This document shows positions 14,725 to 23,410 of a stretch of DNA of 64,000 nt, piece after piece. The position numbers and the translations under genes were made by a program. Within the stretch, counting starts at the first letter, position 1; each line of letters starts with the position of its first letter. Source of the DNA: an uncultured Acetatifactor sp. (GTDB lineage: Bacteria; Bacillota; Clostridia; Lachnospirales; Lachnospiraceae). The notes below the pieces were generated by a model. That model did not search any database. It was not told the DNA's origin and saw only the letters and a list, made by a program, of their open reading frames with translations. The stretch is from NCBI GenBank assembly GCA_910578815.1, contig CAJTSE010000019.1, positions 5,895-69,894 on the forward strand. Reading direction: 5' to 3'.

Positions 14725-15859
14725 TGTCTTCTCCTGCCTCTTCAAATTCAAACAGAGTGTTCAGCTTGATCTCATTGTTTTCAAAGCCAAGAATCTCCGT
14801 GATCTCAAGAACCCTCCTGGACCTGTCCCGCAGTCTGCCCAGATGTATTATAATGTCAATTCCTGACGCAATCTGCTGACGGATAGCTGCAAGGGGCAGC
14901 TCCAACCCCATCAAAACCATGCTTTCCAGCCTGGCCAGCATGTCCCTTCCGCTGTTTGCATGGCCCGTGGACATGCTGCCGTCATGACCCGTATTCAGAC
15001 ATTGCAGCATATCGACAGCCTCAGGACCTCTAACTTCGCCCACAATGATTCGATCCGGCCTCATCCTTAAGGATGAACGGATTAATTCCCTGATGCCGAT
15101 TTCCCTGCAGCCTTCCGTATTACCGTTTCTGGTTTCAAGACGCACCAGGTTTGGCAGCCCCTGCAGCTGCAGCTCCGCACTATCCTCAATGGTAATGACT
15201 CTCTCTTCCGCAGGAATAAATTGAGACAGTGCATTTAAAAAGGTAGTCTTGCCACTGCCTGTGCCGCCACTGATAAAAATGTTGTACCCGGCCTTCACCA
15301 GATTTTCCAAAAACAGGGCAGCCTGCTCCGACAAGGAATGATTTCTAACAAGCCAGTCCATTGTAACGGGCCGGGCCGGAAAACGTCTGACGGTTACGAT
15401 GGGACCGTTTAACGCCACCGGGTTCATAACCACATTCACTCTGGAGCCGTCCGTAAGCCTGGCATCCACAATGGGCGACGCTTCGTTGACTACCCGGTTG
15501 CAGCCTGCCACAATCTGCTGTATCACATCCTGCAGCTTTTCCGGCGAATCAAAGCCCTGATCCAGCTCCTGCAGCCGGCCCCCTCTTTCAATAAAAATGT
15601 GCTCCGTGCCGTTAATCATAATCTCCGTCACCGAATCGTCCTCCACAAAGATCTGCAGAATATCCAGTCTCCGCAGGGAATCAAACAATTCCTTTTTAAG
15701 TTTCCAGCGCAGCGCAACCGGATAAGTTACCAGCTCTCTCCGCTCCAATAGCACCTCGTCTATGGTCTCTTCCACCTCTTCGTCCGACATTTCCCGCAGA
15801 CATCCAAGCCTCTCCTGCACCTTTCCTCTCAGTTCCTTCTTTAAATCCGCATATTCCAT
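14642..15859 (-). CDS. tadA: TadA/CpaF pilus assembly ATPase
   Basis: A 405-residue secretion ATPase. Walker A GGTGSGKTT is at about 198-206, the Asp box is VITIEDSAEL, Walker B is RIIVGEVRG and the His box GHDGSMSTGHA follows. The N-terminal DDSVTEIMINGTEHIFIER is typical of CpaF. It powers Flp pilus extrusion. GGAGAG precedes the ATG. Confidence 0.96.
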   Translation of the reverse strand: MEYADLKKELRGKVQERLGCLREMSDEEVEETIDEVLLERRELVTYPVALRWKLKKELFDSLRRLDILQIFVEDDSVTEIMINGTEHIFIERGGRLQELDQGFDSPEKLQDVIQQIVAGCNRVVNEASPIVDARLTDGSRVNVVMNPVALNGPIVTVRRFPARPVTMDWLVRNHSLSEQAALFLENLVKAGYNIFISGGTGSGKTTFLNALSQFIPAEERVITIEDSAELQLQGLPNLVRLETRNGNTEGCREIGIRELIRSSLRMRPDRIIVGEVRGPEAVDMLQCLNTGHDGSMSTGHANSGRDMLARLESMVLMGLELPLAAIRQQIASGIDIIIHLGRLRDRSRRVLEITEILGFENNEIKLNTLFEFEEAGEDNEGRIIGEFHKRGTLFRENKLKAAGLS

Positions 15860-15883
15860 TGTCAGGCTCTCCTTACCGCATCC

Positions 15884-16882
15884 TCATCGGATGCTTTTCA
15901 GCAGATCATTTACCAGCGCCGCAAGATCCCCTCTGGTAAGCTGCTCCAGCTCTTCCGGCAGTCTTTGTATTTGTGGCAGCTTTAAACGCCTGGTCTTTTC
16001 CAGCACATCCCCATATTCATAAAGTGACAGCAGCTGTTCATATTGAAGAAGCTTACTCTGGGAAATCCTGTCCTCTCTGGTCAGCGTAAACACCACCTTA
16101 CACATACGCAGTATTTCAAACAGCCCCTGCATACTTTCGCTCAGGTCCAGGATCACATATTCGTATTCCCCCATATCCTCTATCCGCTGCAGCAGCTCCA
16201 GCCATTCCGAAGGCCTGACAGAAAGCAGATTCTGGCCGGACTTCATGGGCGGTATATAATCCAGATCTCCCAGACGCCGGCAGCCGGCACGCAGACGCAG
16301 GCCGAATTTATCCCCGTCTCCATGAAGAAAATAAAGAAGATCCGCCAGATCCGGCGATTGCAGGTCAGATCGCAGCTCCGGTATTCCGGCATAATGTTCA
16401 AAGTTCAGATACAGCGCAGCATGTTCTCTGGCAAGAATCTGTCCCATAGTCAGAGCAAAGGATGTCTGCATGGTCCTGCGCACCGGCGAATAATTGCCGA
16501 TAAACGTAATGTTTCCGGTTTTTTTCAGTTTCGGCAGCCTGCAATCGACAAACTCCATGTACACATTCAATACATCCTTCAGAACTTCCTCCGCCTGCTG
16601 GTATTTGTCCACATAACTGACATTTTCCCATTTCATCACTCCGCTCTCGCTTAAGAGCACAATGCAGGGCGCCTCCAGGTCCAGCACACGATCACAATAT
16701 GCCGCTTCGGAGATCACCAGCATCTCCAGTCCTTCCTTTCCCTCCTTCATCAGCTCCTGCACGCTTGTATAGGTATGAATTTTCCAGAGCAGTTCCCTTT
16801 TTGTTCTTAAAAATTCTGTCATTAGCTGTGCATATTCCTCTTCTGTGTCGCACAGCGCCATGATCCTCTCCCCGTCCTTCAA
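15884..16882 (-). CDS. TadZ/CpaE-like protein lacking a Walker A motif
   Basis: A 332-residue protein in the TadZ position. Residues 1-110 look like a receiver-type domain (RIMALCDTEEEYAQL) and the rest resembles the MinD/ParA-like domain of CpaE, but where KGGxGKT is expected it reads IGNYSPVRRTMQTSFAL, so ATP binding is probably lost. VILDLSESMQGLFEIL matches the Walker B region. It likely localises the pilus machine at a pole. The TTG at 16882 overlaps the peptidase stop; ATG 16861 behind GGAG is the alternative start. Confidence 0.85.
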   Translation of the reverse strand: MKDGERIMALCDTEEEYAQLMTEFLRTKRELLWKIHTYTSVQELMKEGKEGLEMLVISEAAYCDRVLDLEAPCIVLLSESGVMKWENVSYVDKYQQAEEVLKDVLNVYMEFVDCRLPKLKKTGNITFIGNYSPVRRTMQTSFALTMGQILAREHAALYLNFEHYAGIPELRSDLQSPDLADLLYFLHGDGDKFGLRLRAGCRRLGDLDYIPPMKSGQNLLSVRPSEWLELLQRIEDMGEYEYVILDLSESMQGLFEILRMCKVVFTLTREDRISQSKLLQYEQLLSLYEYGDVLEKTRRLKLPQIQRLPEELEQLTRGDLAALVNDLLKSIR

Positions 16883-17382
16883 TAGACACCTCCCATATAC
16901 AACAAAAAACTGAACAATATTGGGCCCGATAAGCAGACACTCAGCCGTCTGTCCTTTCCCGTGTCAGGGTAAGGCTGCAGTCCGCCTTTTTTTGCAATAC
17001 TTTCCAGATACCCCCAAAAAACTCCTAAGCGTTCTCTGGCATTTCTGTTTACCACCAATTTAACAAGTGAAATCATTGCTGCAATCAGCATAGAAATAAA
17101 AGAAAAGATAAAGATTTTTCCGAATGGAAAATACCCTGCTGCCGCGCCCAGCAGCTTCACATCTCCGGCCCCCAGGGTGCCTGTTCTAAAGAGAAAATAC
17201 AACAATCCCATAACGGCAGCCGCTCCCAACAGATAAAGCATCACACCCGCCGGACCATCTCTGGAAAGCCGGAACGCCATACCCGCCGCACCAATAAGAA
17301 TCAAAAGCCCGTTTGGAATTTTTCTCTTCCAATAATCAAAGCCACAGGCGGCCGCCAGCAACAGACCTAAAACCGCCAACAC
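16879..17382 (-). CDS. A24 prepilin peptidase (TadV/CpaA)
   Basis: A 167-residue membrane protein with both catalytic aspartates of type IV prepilin peptidases: CGFDYWKRKIPN near the N-terminus and the GxGD motif in GTLGAGDVKLLG. It cleaves and may process the Flp pilin. The start is GTG 17382 or TTG 17379, both close behind AAGGAGG. It is the first gene of the Tad operon, with the promoter about 160 bases upstream. Confidence 0.92.
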   Translation of the reverse strand: MLAVLGLLLAAACGFDYWKRKIPNGLLILIGAAGMAFRLSRDGPAGVMLYLLGAAAVMGLLYFLFRTGTLGAGDVKLLGAAAGYFPFGKIFIFSFISMLIAAMISLVKLVVNRNARERLGVFWGYLESIAKKGGLQPYPDTGKDRRLSVCLSGPILFSFLLYMGGVY

Positions 17383-17399
17383 CTTTCCTCCTTCCTACT

Positions 17400-17530
17400 G
17401 ATTTCACATTTCAGACAGTTTACAAATGCTTGAATTCTTACAACGCCTGATCAGTTTTTTAAGACGAATTTGCGGGACGAAACCTGTCCCAGAAAAAATG
17501 AACCATACCGAACAGCCGGACCATCTGGCT
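17400..17530 (-). promoter_or_regulatory. structured 5' leader of the Tad operon
   Basis: Between the promoter and the first gene the transcript carries about 150 nt without a gene. It holds ACAGCC/GGCTGT and GGGAC/GTCCC stems, and CTTACA near the 5' end could close over TGTAAG about 100 nt later. I do not recognise a c-di-GMP riboswitch or any other known class. Confidence 0.35.
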
Positions 17531-17538
17531 GTAAGCGT

Positions 17539-17567
17539 ATTATAAGCGAAAGATTTCCGCTTTGCAA
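17539..17567 (-). promoter_or_regulatory. sigma-A promoter of the Tad operon
   Basis: Minus-strand TTGCAA (17562-17567) and a perfect TATAAT (17539-17544) are 17 bases apart, upstream of the prepilin peptidase gene. It should drive the eleven-gene run down to 7755. Confidence 0.8.
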
Positions 17568-17603
17568 GATATAAAATACAAAAATATCATTTTTGTAAAT
17601 AGT

Positions 17604-17804
17604 TTACAAAATTTTATACAGTCCAATCCCGTAAAGTGCCGCAAGCCCAGGAATTCCAAGGATTCCCGATGTCAAAACAGTTGCTCCGTTAATGCCCACT
17701 CCCAACGAAACTCCTGCCCTTTCCAATGCGCCGTTAATGAAATACATGGCAATGATCCCTAAAATACTGCGCAAAATCACATTAAGAACCCATTCTTTTT
17801 TCAT
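17604..17804 (-). CDS. bofA: BofA-like pro-sigma-K processing inhibitor
   Basis: A 66-residue protein with two hydrophobic segments. RSILGIIAMYFINGAL and VGINGATVLTSGILGIPGLAALYGI match the BofA family, which restrains SpoIVFB during sporulation in Bacillus. I took ATG 17804; ATG 17816 is four codons upstream and the frame runs to 17894. In Bacillus bofA follows yaaL in the same direction, whereas here yaaL points the other way across a repeat fragment. Confidence 0.85.
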   Translation of the reverse strand: MKKEWVLNVILRSILGIIAMYFINGALERAGVSLGVGINGATVLTSGILGIPGLAALYGIGLYKIL

Positions 17805-17894
17805 ATTTTCTCTCATTCCGCCCTGACCCTTTGTACATCCTATGTCCAGAATCAACCGAATATTCACTCTGACTCTCATAATCTGACTCGGCAT

Positions 17895-17926
17895 AATCTC
17901 TCAATCCCAAGTCAACAAACTGGCCT
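17895..17926. repeat. partial copy of the repeat seen at 1044-1076
   Basis: About 32 bases (AATCTC, then CAATCCCAAG, then CTGGCCT) match 1044-1076 with a one-base gap and several substitutions. The hairpin present in the 1044 copy (GGCCAGC/GCTGGCC) is degraded here. It lies between the divergent bofA and yaaL genes. Confidence 0.55.
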
Positions 17927-18057
17927 ATAAAAAATGCCTCATTGTCGGCCTGTACAAAGCCATATTAATGATTTCTTTCCGCAATTTACTATTTATGGAA
18001 TATTTTACTAATTACCTGACTATAATTTTAACAACCCCAGGAAAGGAAGGATTTACC

Positions 18058-18354
18058 ATGAAAATGTATTTCAGCCAAAAGGCAGACACCGTTCAAACCG
18101 TGGAAGAGGATCTCACTCCCATAACCCTGCGGGAATCCATAGAAAAAACCCACAGAGCGCTTGACATTGCCTATGCGGGTTTTAACAATGCTACCGATCC
18201 TGACTTGATCGACGGCTATATTTATGAAATTAATTCACTGCAAAAAAAGTACAAACATCTCAGCGAACTGGCAGCCTTAGAGACTGCATCTGAGCAGGAG
18301 GCTTCACACGTACATTCCCCGATTCGCTCCCTGGTCAGTCATGTTTTCGGTTAA
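18058..18354 (+). CDS. YaaL/DUF2508-family protein
   Basis: A 98-residue protein whose core ALDIAYAGFNNATDPDLIDG followed by YIYEINSLQKKYKHL matches the YaaL (DUF2508) family found next to bofA in sporulating Firmicutes. Its function is unknown. The start is the ATG at 18058, 7 bases after GGAAGG. Its last 51 bases overlap the 3' end of the convergent fliS gene, so the two mRNAs would be antisense over that stretch. Confidence 0.82.
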   Translation: MKMYFSQKADTVQTVEEDLTPITLRESIEKTHRALDIAYAGFNNATDPDLIDGYIYEINSLQKKYKHLSELAALETASEQEASHVHSPIRSLVSHVFG

Positions 18355-18780
18355 AGAATTTCTGCCGTAGGTCAGCCCTGCATACACTGTCTGAGAATTG
18401 CCCATAACCGGCCCAGCACTGTTCTGCCCGGCGATCTGTCCGTAAGCATCTTTAAGCGGAATGATGACACGCTCAATCTCTTCCAGCGGCAGTACCTTCT
18501 TCCCGCTTTCCGCAGCGGCGAGTCTCCTGATGCAGAAACCATAAAGACCAAGCAGTGCGGGGGCCGGTTCATATTGCAGATTCAGCGAGTTCATCAGCTC
18601 GCCCAAGCATCCTCTTGCCCTGCGGACCGCCGCCTTAAGCTCCGATTCCGCTTCCCTTTCCAGCGCCGCTTTCCCATCCCTTACATAGCAGAGCAACATT
18701 TCATATAAAATCACCACCATCTGAGTGGGATTCGCCTGAGATATTCTTAATGTAAAATCCTGTTTCTCCACACTTGTCAT
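18304..18780 (-). CDS. fliS: FliS flagellin export chaperone
   Basis: A 158-residue helical protein with the FliS signature ISQANPTQMVVILYEMLLCYV at about residues 13-33, LGELMNSLNLQYEPAPAL in the middle and a loosely conserved C-terminus. It would bind the C-terminal helix of flagellin before export. It lies 160 bp downstream of flagellin, with the paired-hairpin repeat in between. The ATG at 18780 has only a weak upstream site. Confidence 0.85.
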   Translation of the reverse strand: MTSVEKQDFTLRISQANPTQMVVILYEMLLCYVRDGKAALEREAESELKAAVRRARGCLGELMNSLNLQYEPAPALLGLYGFCIRRLAAAESGKKVLPLEEIERVIIPLKDAYGQIAGQNSAGPVMGNSQTVYAGLTYGRNSLTENMTDQGANRGMYV

Positions 18781-18827
18781 AGAATTTTACCAGCCTTTTT
18801 CAATTTTAAGCATATAAGTCCCGCTTG

Positions 18828-18937
18828 GAAGAATCGCTGTTCCTGCGATTCTTCGAGGCGAAACATAGATTTTCTTAAGCGGCGTTCAAAGAGGGGTGTT
18901 TACACACCCTCTTGACGCCTTAGAAAATCTTTTCGCC
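18828..18937 (-). repeat. paired-hairpin element, copy behind flagellin
   Basis: Three bases past the flagellin stop, the minus strand begins GGCGAAAAGATTTTCTAAGG and folds onto the segment 18857-18900 as a bulged stem of roughly 35 bp, including a copy-specific upper part (GAGGGTGT with ACACCCCTC). Two bases later is the 10-bp small hairpin GAAGAATCGC/GCGATTCTTC with a 7-nt loop (18828-18854). The base of the large stem and the small stem match the fumarase copy, while the upper stem does not. Confidence 0.85.
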
Positions 18938-18940
18938 TTT

Positions 18941-20296
18941 TTATTGCAACAGCTGCAGTACCTGCGAGGGCCGCTCGTTTGCCTGAGCAAGCATGGATGT
19001 ACCCGCCTGGGTCAACACCTGATAGGTGGTATAGTTGGTCATTTCCTCCGCCATATCCACATCCATAATCCGGGAATACGCAGCAGTCATGTTCTCCGAA
19101 GTGACGTCCAAACTGTTGACGGTAGATTCCAGTCTGTTCTGATATGCTCCAAGCATCCCTCGCACCTTCGAAACATACTTAACCGCACCGTCAATGTCGT
19201 CGATTCCTTTCAGGGCTCCTTCCTTGGTGGATACATCTAAATTTTCGATTCCCATATTTCTTAAAGAAATAGCAGGAATCTCTACCGGCAGGACCTGCCC
19301 TTCATTAGACCCGACCTGCAGCCTCATGGCGCCGACGCCCGTAGCCTCTATTCGCAGGGAAGAAGCATTACCATTCTCGTCCTGAGGCGTGTATACGAGT
19401 ATTTCCGCCGGATCATTCGGATCGTTCGGATCCCCCATGCCCAGATCCTCAAATTTCTTTTGCACGTTTAATTTTGGATTTGCCTTCAAAGGATCATCCG
19501 GATTTATGTTCTGATTCAGTCTGAACAGGTCCAGCGTCATTTCAAACCCGTTGGAGCCGGAAATGGTCACCAGATTATCTTTATTCATTTTTGCCGTATA
19601 CCCTTCCGGAAATCCGGTAGCTTCTGCCTGACCGCCGGGTCCCGTTATCTCAACCAGATAATTTCCCGTCCAAACCTTCTCCGTTGCGGCATCATCGGGA
19701 TCGTCAACAATATTGCCGTCCGCATCCACAAGATTCCCCTTTTCGTCCTTTATGGGAGAATTTACCACTTCCTTCTGCAGCGTAATGCCACCGATAAAAT
19801 AATCTTTAACGGTAACATCCTTGGAATAGCCCGCTACCTTAATATCCGTATCACCGTACACATAACCCTTTAACTCAAACTCGCCATTCAACAGCTTCTG
19901 ACTGTTAAACTCTGTAGTCTCAGCAACACGAGTAATCTCTTCCTTCAGCTGAGACACCTCGTCCTGCACGGTAGACCTGTCGCTTTCCGACATTGTCCCG
20001 TTGGCAGACTTGATCGCCAGCTCATTCATGCGCTGCAGCATCTCACTGATCTCGGACATGGCACCATCCGCCGTTTCGATCACGGAGATTCCGTCGTTTG
20101 CGTTATCATTGGCCTGAGACAGGCCCTCTATTTGAGCATTCATCCTCTTTGCCATGGCAAGCCCTGCAGGATTATCCTTGGCATGATTGATTTTCAAGCC
20201 CGACGACAGCCTTTCCAAAGACTGAGCCAGAAGACTATCATTATTTGCCAGTGCATTATTGGAAAGCATGGCGGACACGTTGTAATTAATTCGCAT
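18941..20296 (-). CDS. flagellin
   Basis: A 451-residue flagellin. The N-terminal D0/D1 region (MRINYNVSAMLSNNALANND, LERLSSGLKINHAKDNPAGLA) and the C-terminal D1/D0 region (MLGAYQNRLESTVNSL, QAGTSMLAQANERPSQVLQL) are well conserved. The central 200 residues form a variable, surface-exposed domain rich in Asp/Asn/Pro (DADGNIVDDPDD, GDPNDPNDPAE). The start at 20296 follows AAGGAG. It overlaps the DUF6240-like gene by 11 bases and is followed by a repeat element and fliS. Confidence 0.96.
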   Translation of the reverse strand: MRINYNVSAMLSNNALANNDSLLAQSLERLSSGLKINHAKDNPAGLAMAKRMNAQIEGLSQANDNANDGISVIETADGAMSEISEMLQRMNELAIKSANGTMSESDRSTVQDEVSQLKEEITRVAETTEFNSQKLLNGEFELKGYVYGDTDIKVAGYSKDVTVKDYFIGGITLQKEVVNSPIKDEKGNLVDADGNIVDDPDDAATEKVWTGNYLVEITGPGGQAEATGFPEGYTAKMNKDNLVTISGSNGFEMTLDLFRLNQNINPDDPLKANPKLNVQKKFEDLGMGDPNDPNDPAEILVYTPQDENGNASSLRIEATGVGAMRLQVGSNEGQVLPVEIPAISLRNMGIENLDVSTKEGALKGIDDIDGAVKYVSKVRGMLGAYQNRLESTVNSLDVTSENMTAAYSRIMDVDMAEEMTNYTTYQVLTQAGTSMLAQANERPSQVLQLLQ

Positions 20297-23200
20297 ATGA
20301 AACTCCTTCCTGTTCTGCGGATCCTTCACCTATGCAAGCATGCAGAAAAACCTTTGCCACACGGTAAAGCTCAACATTTTCTATTCCGGCCTCCATGCCA
20401 ACTCCGGCTGTCTCCGAAAAGCGGACATCTGTACTTACCACGCTGATGTCCCCCAGCTTCCAGCTCTCACCGGCTTCCTCCTTAAAAATATCGGCTATTC
20501 TCTCAGTTTTCATAACCTCATTTTGATTTTCATTTTTAATGATTCCGCTTAAAACTTCCTTTTCAAAGCGGAAGGCTGCCTGCACTTTGTCCTCTTTCCC
20601 TGCTCTGACATTGATCCTGACCATACCGGCGGCGCCCGCTCCCCGTTCAAGTGTCAAATGTACTCTGGCCGTCCTGCCGCCAATATCCACCGGCAGGAAA
20701 AATTCCTGCTGCTTTGCCAGTTTCCCCGCAACGGTAAGCTGCTTATGTACCAGCTGCATACGCCGCACATCCAGGCTGCGGTCCGCGGATTCAAAGGTGG
20801 CTTCCTCTATTTCTGACTGCGCTCCGGCAATGCTCTCTTCATATCCCCGTTTAAACTCTTCCGGGCTGTCAAGCTGCTCCCACAACTGGGTGTTCTCTGC
20901 CTTCCGGCCTCCGTCCGCCTGCAGGGCTTCGCCGCTCACGGCCCCGGCTTCGGCAGGCAGCTTCCCCTTGTGCGCATGAGCCGCTGCGGGACGATTGCTC
21001 TTCCCCACAAATCCGGCCGCAGCAAAAAGATCCTCATCCCCATCCAACAGGGCCGCTGCCGCAAGCAGGTTATCCGCACCGGCAGGAAAATCCCCCCGCG
21101 CCAGCATGGCCGTACACTCCTGCCCCGCCGACACTACTGCCTCACGATACTGCTCCAACTGTTCTTTGTTGTATGCCGTCTCCGCCGTTTCGACATATGA
21201 CACATCTGTCATTGCCTTTTCCACATTTCTGACAAAGGCTTTTCCAATCTGCTCGGAAATGCTTTCACCTTTTTGAATCCGCTCCGCCACGGCCCCCATT
21301 TCGTCTCCGACCTTTGTATCGAGGGACTTGCACCTGCCGCTGCGAACGGCACTGAGCAGATTTCCAAAATGAAGCTCTGCCTGGGTATTAACCAAGGCTC
21401 CCACTGCCGCTCCATCTGTCTTTTCTATTTGACGCAGCAGGCGGTAAACTCCGATATAGCTCTCTCTCTCTTCCTGCGTAACAGCATGATTCTTCTCCAG
21501 ACCGTAAAGGAAGCGGCTGTAGCTCTCGGCTTCCGCTCGATAGTCCTCCGGCAGCTCTTCAAAGTACCGCTCCAACTCTTCAAAGGTTTTTTCCAGCGGA
21601 TTCACCCCATCCCGGATCATTTTAAGCGTTGCTGCCGGCGTCAGCTTCTCCACCACGGTCTGAACCACCCGGTCCGCTTCTTTCACCCTCTCCAGGTTTT
21701 CGAGACTCATCTCCATGCGGTTATATCCCAGAATCCGCGCTGCCCTGCGGTTTTCCTCCGTCGGCTCCTGACCCAGATCCCTCAAAATATCGTCCACATT
21801 GGCAAAGGCCTTTCTGATGCTGTCCCCCAGATCCCGCCGGGGCTCCGTCATCAGCGTTTCATAGCTTTCCCCTGCCTTTTTATAGGTATCCTCCAGAATC
21901 TTGCCTTCTTTGTGAAAATTCTCAAGAGACTCCGTGCTGATGCCTTCCGCAAAGGTTCCCAGTACACCTGCCGGCAGTCCGGGCAGCTCCCGCACAACTG
22001 CATCTGTATCCCGCAAGCTCCGATACTTCTCCACACTGCTTTCATCTCCGGGGAAGTACTGCTCCGCCAGCTGTGACTCCGCCTGCCTCAGCGCTTCCAC
22101 CAGCTTTTCCATGGGCGCCGTGTCAATGGAGAATCCGCTTTTCAGCAACTTAATATTCACCTCCGCCGTCATCCGCAGACGAATTTCTTCCAGTTGCCTT
22201 CTGGCCGTAATATCTCCCGCACAATTTTCCCAGGCCTCTTCACTTCGGTAATAGTCCTCCGTCCGCACGGCCCTTTCATATAAATTCTCACTGCCCTCGG
22301 AAAGTATTCCGTGTACGGGCGCTTTTCCTTCCGCCACCGCGCCTGCAGCCGCCTCTGCAAAACGCTCCGGTTTTACAGGCAGCTCCAGCGCCCTTAATTC
22401 CTCCAGCCGGTTCAGATTCTCTTCGGTCAGGGGCAGCCCGTTATCTAAAAGCCAGGCAGCGTCCCTGCGGCTCTCCTCATTGATCTCACGCCCGGAATTT
22501 TCAATGATATTCTCGATCTGACGGGCAAGGCCGCTCTCATGGACTGCTTCATCAGCCGCTTTATTCGTTACGGCTGTCCCGGAAATTTTCGCGGTCTCCT
22601 GCCCTGCGCCGAAGGCACTCATAGCATAATATCCCTGTACATCCTCGGCAAAAAAGCCGGGAACATTTCCTTCACCGCCTGCGGCACCGCTGTTTTCCGC
22701 CACATAAAGATTCCAGATCTCACTGCTCATTTCATTATCTATCAGATAGCGGATGCTCCCCTGATCCAAAGGCTGAAGCTCAGCCGCCATCATCCAGGCG
22801 GTCTTCGTCAGCTCCAAATTTTCCTCTGTCAGCGGAAGGTCTGCCTGCCGAAAGCTTTCCGCCACTGCCTCTGCCAAAACCTGGCTCCCCAGGACCGCCG
22901 CCAGTGTCTCCATGTTCAAATCATCCGTATATCCTGCTATTTTCTTACCCGCACGGACCAGCTCCGCCTTGATTTTATCTACAATCGTAACGGTCTCTTC
23001 CGGATTCATATTGCCGAAATCAAAGCCTTCTTCTTTGGCTTTGGCATAATCTTCCTCCGATAATGTATGTGACATTACTGTCATATAGTCCTGACTGATC
23101 CCCACATCTGCACTTTCGGCCTCCTGTTGAAGCTCAATCAGGCTCTTACCCTTTTCCGCTCCGTTTCCGGGCAGACCGTTTCGGCCTAACCCCGGCGCAT

Positions 23201-23333
23201 ATATGCTTTCCCCGGATACCGCTCCCTGGGCAGGATGATTTTTTCCGGGATGGACTTTTCCATTGATTCCCTGATTCTCCGTATATGGATTCTTCGTCTC
23301 ACTGACCTGCTGCTGATTAAATGATATTCTCAA
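20286..23333 (-). CDS. DUF6240/FliK-like large flagellar-locus protein
   Basis: A 1015-residue soluble protein starting at TTG 23333 behind AGGAGA. It contains repeated helical modules with an LTEENL-type motif (LPLTEENLELTKTAW, LPLTEENLNRLEEL, EPTEENRRAARIL), the pattern of DUF6240 proteins. The last 180 residues resemble the C-terminal domain of hook-length regulators (FFLPVDIGGRTARVHLTL). It directly precedes flagellin and has a sigma-D-like promoter, so a flagellar role such as length control or export substrate is reasonable but inferred. Confidence 0.7.
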   Translation of the reverse strand: MRISFNQQQVSETKNPYTENQGINGKVHPGKNHPAQGAVSGESIYAPGLGRNGLPGNGAEKGKSLIELQQEAESADVGISQDYMTVMSHTLSEEDYAKAKEEGFDFGNMNPEETVTIVDKIKAELVRAGKKIAGYTDDLNMETLAAVLGSQVLAEAVAESFRQADLPLTEENLELTKTAWMMAAELQPLDQGSIRYLIDNEMSSEIWNLYVAENSGAAGGEGNVPGFFAEDVQGYYAMSAFGAGQETAKISGTAVTNKAADEAVHESGLARQIENIIENSGREINEESRRDAAWLLDNGLPLTEENLNRLEELRALELPVKPERFAEAAAGAVAEGKAPVHGILSEGSENLYERAVRTEDYYRSEEAWENCAGDITARRQLEEIRLRMTAEVNIKLLKSGFSIDTAPMEKLVEALRQAESQLAEQYFPGDESSVEKYRSLRDTDAVVRELPGLPAGVLGTFAEGISTESLENFHKEGKILEDTYKKAGESYETLMTEPRRDLGDSIRKAFANVDDILRDLGQEPTEENRRAARILGYNRMEMSLENLERVKEADRVVQTVVEKLTPAATLKMIRDGVNPLEKTFEELERYFEELPEDYRAEAESYSRFLYGLEKNHAVTQEERESYIGVYRLLRQIEKTDGAAVGALVNTQAELHFGNLLSAVRSGRCKSLDTKVGDEMGAVAERIQKGESISEQIGKAFVRNVEKAMTDVSYVETAETAYNKEQLEQYREAVVSAGQECTAMLARGDFPAGADNLLAAAALLDGDEDLFAAAGFVGKSNRPAAAHAHKGKLPAEAGAVSGEALQADGGRKAENTQLWEQLDSPEEFKRGYEESIAGAQSEIEEATFESADRSLDVRRMQLVHKQLTVAGKLAKQQEFFLPVDIGGRTARVHLTLERGAGAAGMVRINVRAGKEDKVQAAFRFEKEVLSGIIKNENQNEVMKTERIADIFKEEAGESWKLGDISVVSTDVRFSETAGVGMEAGIENVELYRVAKVFLHACIGEGSAEQEGVSYAN

Positions 23334-23382
23334 GATGCTGTCTCCTATCACAAAATGCCGAAATAATTGTCTTACTTCTTTT

Positions 23383-23410
23383 ATTTCGGTTAAATGGGAA
23401 TAATTCTTTA
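23383..23410 (-). promoter_or_regulatory. sigma-D (sigma-28) type promoter of the flagellin unit
   Basis: Minus-strand TAAA (23407-23410), 16 bases, then ACCGAAAT close to the consensus GCCGATAT. It lies 50 bases before the TTG start of the DUF6240-like gene. A late-class flagellar promoter fits the downstream flagellin. Confidence 0.6.

Noticed and set aside
17400..17530. c-di-GMP riboswitch in the Tad operon leader
   Set aside because: The hairpins do not carry the conserved core sequences of type I or II.
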